Shown piece by piece: positions 62,205-64,000 of a DNA stretch of 64,000 bases (its first letter is position 1; each line of letters begins with the position of its first letter). A program made the translations under genes and the position numbers. The notes under the pieces were generated by a model. It was given only the letters and a program-made list of their open reading frames with translations. It was not told where the DNA came from and did no database searches. The stretch covers positions 51 to 64,050 of the forward strand of contig NZ_LWFF01000313.1 of NCBI RefSeq assembly GCF_001635685.1, given 5' to 3'. The DNA is from Erythrobacter sp. HI0063. GTDB lineage: Bacteria > Pseudomonadota > Alphaproteobacteria > Sphingomonadales > Sphingomonadaceae.

Positions 62205-63583
62205 TTCACGTCTCCTTCACCCGGCTGGCCAAGCTCGAAATCGCTCACCGGCCTACGCTTCCTGTCCATCGCGTCGAACAGCAGAGCGCCATCAACCCAG
62301 ACCTTTTCGGGCCGCGAATAGACCGACAGCGGATCGCCGTTCCACAGCACGACATCGGCCATCTTGCCCGCCTCCAGGCTGCCGGTCATCTCCTCGATGC
62401 CCATCGCCTTGGCGGCGTTGTAGGTGAACCAGCCGACCACTTCGGCATCGGGAATGTCGATCCCGGCGCGCCGCCCGGCGGCCTGTGCCTTGGCGGCTTC
62501 CTGGTTCAGGCGCTGGATTCCGTTCGCATCGTCGGAGTGGATCACGACGCACGCGCCCGCCTGGCGCAGGAAGGCGGCGTTTTCTAAAATGCCGTCATAG
62601 GCTTCCATCTTGAAGCCGTACCAATCGGCCCAGATCGCGCTGCACACATCGTTTTCGCGCAGCAGATCGCCGATCTTATAGGCTTCCACCGCGTGGTGGA
62701 AGGCGGTGACCTTGTAGCCCATCTCCTTGGCCATATCCATGACCAGCGCCATTTCGTCGGCGCGGTAGCAGTGGTTGTGGATCAGGATGTCGCCGTCGAG
62801 AACGCCCTTCAGCGTCTCCTTGCCCAGATCGCGCTTCTTGCCGTCGTAAGCCTGCGCATCGAGCCACATCTGGCGATTGACTGCGAAATTGCCCATCCGG
62901 GTCGAAGGCATCCGGCCGCGGCCGCCATAGACGCGCTTGGGATTTTCGCCGCAGGCCATCTTCATCCCGTAGGGCGCGCCGGGAAATTTCATCCCCTGCA
63001 CCGTGCGCGAGGACACGTTCTTGAGCGTGACCGAGCGCCCGCCGGTGAGGTTGGCGGAACCGGGCAGGATCTGGAGCGCCGTCACGCCGCCATTGGCGAG
63101 CGCGCGGGTGAAGCCGGGATCTTGCGGCCACACCGAATGCTCGGCCCAGACTTCGGGCGTCATCGGGCTGGTCGCCTCGTTCCCGTCGGAATGGGCGTCC
63201 ACGCTGGGCGTGGGGTAGTCGCCGAGATGCGAGTGGATGTCGATCACGCCGGGGGTGACGAACTTGCCGGTGCCGTCGATCCGGTCGTAGCCTGTCGTCG
63301 CGAGCGAGGCATCGCCCACGGCGACGACCTTGCCATCGCGGAAAAGCACGGTGCCGTTGTCGATCCGCTGGCCGCGCCCGTCATAGATCGTCGCGCCGAC
63401 CAGCGCGGTCGGGCGGCCGGGATAGGGCTTGTAGGTCGAAGCGTAGGGCGCTTCGCCGCTCGCAGTGGTGGGCGCGCGGGTCGATGCCGTCTCGCCATCG
63501 GTTCCGGTCGTGCTGCACCCGGCAAGCGCGGCGGCGGCGATCAGCCCCAGCGCGGTGAGCGGCGTCTTCAGATATCTGGCCAT
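62201..63583 (-). CDS. Exported amidohydrolase lipoprotein (imidazolonepropionase-like)
   Basis: A 460-aa metal hydrolase. The signal ends with lipobox LAGC. Zinc ligands are intact: PGVIDIHSHLGDYPT (HxH), then HNHCYRADEM, FHHAVEAY and HSDDANGIQRL (catalytic Asp). GVTALQILPGSANLTGGRSV and the end SLEAGKMADVVLWNGDPLSVYSRPE are family-typical. It should cut a cyclic amide or peptide-like bond in the envelope; substrate unknown. The start at 63583 was chosen by the signal peptide. It is the first gene of a two-gene unit with the non-catalytic paralogue. Confidence 0.9.
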   Translation of the reverse strand: MARYLKTPLTALGLIAAAALAGCSTTGTDGETASTRAPTTASGEAPYASTYKPYPGRPTALVGATIYDGRGQRIDNGTVLFRDGKVVAVGDASLATTGYDRIDGTGKFVTPGVIDIHSHLGDYPTPSVDAHSDGNEATSPMTPEVWAEHSVWPQDPGFTRALANGGVTALQILPGSANLTGGRSVTLKNVSSRTVQGMKFPGAPYGMKMACGENPKRVYGGRGRMPSTRMGNFAVNRQMWLDAQAYDGKKRDLGKETLKGVLDGDILIHNHCYRADEMALVMDMAKEMGYKVTAFHHAVEAYKIGDLLRENDVCSAIWADWYGFKMEAYDGILENAAFLRQAGACVVIHSDDANGIQRLNQEAAKAQAAGRRAGIDIPDAEVVGWFTYNAAKAMGIEEMTGSLEAGKMADVVLWNGDPLSVYSRPEKVWVDGALLFDAMDRKRRPVSDFELGQPGEGDVK

Positions 63584-63704
63584 GAAACCCCATTCCCCTG
63601 AGCCCCTTTTCGGGGTCTGAATCAACAGGGCCGGAGCATCGCGCCCCGGCCCCATATTGGTCAAGTCCGTTCGTCCGATATGCGACGAATGGCGGCAGAT
63701 CGGA

Positions 63705-64000
63705 TCAGCGGTTCTGCTCGTGAACGCCCGGTGCCTGCGGATTGGTCGACGGGTGCATGCCCGCCTCCTGCGGCTCCAGACCGGCACCCGCCTGGCCTTC
63801 GAGATCGTCGCCGACATCGTCGTCGCGGATCGTGTCGAGGTGCAGCAGCTTTTTGACGAACGGGCTGAGGACCATGACGCCGACACCGATGCCGACTGCC
63901 CACCAGCCGACGGTCCCGTAGACGTCGAGCACCAATTGCTTGCCCGCCTCTTCGCCGACGCCTTCCGCGCCGGTCGCCGAAGCGATCAGGCCAGCGGCGA
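63705..64000 (-). CDS. C-terminal end of a POT/PTR-family peptide transporter (partial)
   Basis: The frame is open to the right edge. The visible 98 codons give one membrane helix (YGTVGWWAVGIGVGVMVLSPFVKKLLHLD), preceded by ASATGAEGVGEEAGKQL and followed by a disordered Glu/Gly/Pro-rich tail. This matches the C-terminus of proton-coupled oligopeptide transporters of sphingomonads. The start lies beyond the window. Its end is 121 bp from the amidohydrolase start, so co-transcription is possible. A peptide importer upstream of an exported amidohydrolase would fit peptide use, but this is inference. Confidence 0.65.
   Translation of the reverse strand, partial: AAGLIASATGAEGVGEEAGKQLVLDVYGTVGWWAVGIGVGVMVLSPFVKKLLHLDTIRDDDVGDDLEGQAGAGLEPQEAGMHPSTNPQAPGVHEQNR

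Overview
The window is a gene-dense, high-GC, alphaproteobacterial chromosome segment. Several features point to Sphingomonadales, most likely Erythrobacteraceae: a PopZ-type polar protein, an intact suf operon led by an Rrf2-type regulator and carrying a DUF559 gene, MmcB, DUF2093, TonB-dependent uptake, lipoprotein-rich small genes, and many ATGA, GTGA and TGATG stop/start overlaps. This placement rests on protein likeness and gene order, not on an rRNA gene. I see no insertion sequence, prophage, CRISPR array or rRNA. There is one tRNA (Arg, CCG).

Layout. 1-4041 (+): the end of a TolC-like channel, PopZ, an exported S9 peptidase, a thioredoxin-fold ferredoxin and an unknown gene. 4072-8792 (-): long-chain acyl-CoA synthetase, gamma-glutamyltransferase and pyrD. 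8793-9127: a gene-free stretch with a strong orphan terminator. 9128-10954 (+): DUF885 lipoprotein. 10955-11296: a hairpin-rich structured element and a 25-bp palindrome in front of the suf operon. 11297-17831 (+): sufR-sufB-unknown-DUF559-sufC-sufD-sufS-sufT-sufA, the Fe-S cluster assembly operon. 17847-19002 (-): lipoprotein and EI24 membrane protein. 19127-21332 (+): adenosine-kinase-like PfkB and a membrane diguanylate cyclase. 21348-22634 (-): purD, whose start codon overlaps that of divergent xseA. 22633-26401 (+): xseA, DUF2093, an M23 lipoprotein and a phytase-like esterase.

26373-36718 is mostly minus strand: rpmB, RNase T2, a small membrane protein, nadC with an AI-2E family transporter, a LytT/LytS two-component pair, then an envelope set (exported HELAH protease, DsbA-like, BepA-like M48 protease, hydrolase). 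tadA on the plus strand is the exception. 36715-42086 (-): App1-like phosphatase, a 603-aa acidic PAS-like protein, DUF2141, fatty-acid hydroxylase, MmcB and an unknown gene, followed by tRNA-Arg. 42326-46343 (-): a TonB siderophore receptor with two membrane partners behind a Fur-like site. 46515-49747 (+): FMN 2-hydroxyacid oxidase, lipid kinase and a Tam41-like nucleotidyltransferase. 49757-50260 (-): second DUF2141. 50549-59587 (+): rpe, heparinase, purH, a 39-aa membrane peptide, msrA, zur, dxs, an atypical membrane protein and enoyl-CoA hydratase. 59589-64000 (-): NnrU, FKBP isomerase, two amidohydrolases (one apparently lacking its metal site) and the end of a POT peptide transporter.

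Most of the window is core metabolism and envelope upkeep: purine and pyrimidine synthesis, isoprenoids, NAD and Fe-S clusters. I did not find an unmistakable new defence or biosynthetic system. The points most worth a second look are the hairpin element and palindrome before suf, the two unusual genes inside suf, the lipid kinase/Tam41-like pair, the amidohydrolase/pseudo-amidohydrolase pair, the purD/xseA start overlap and the micro-protein coupled to msrA.
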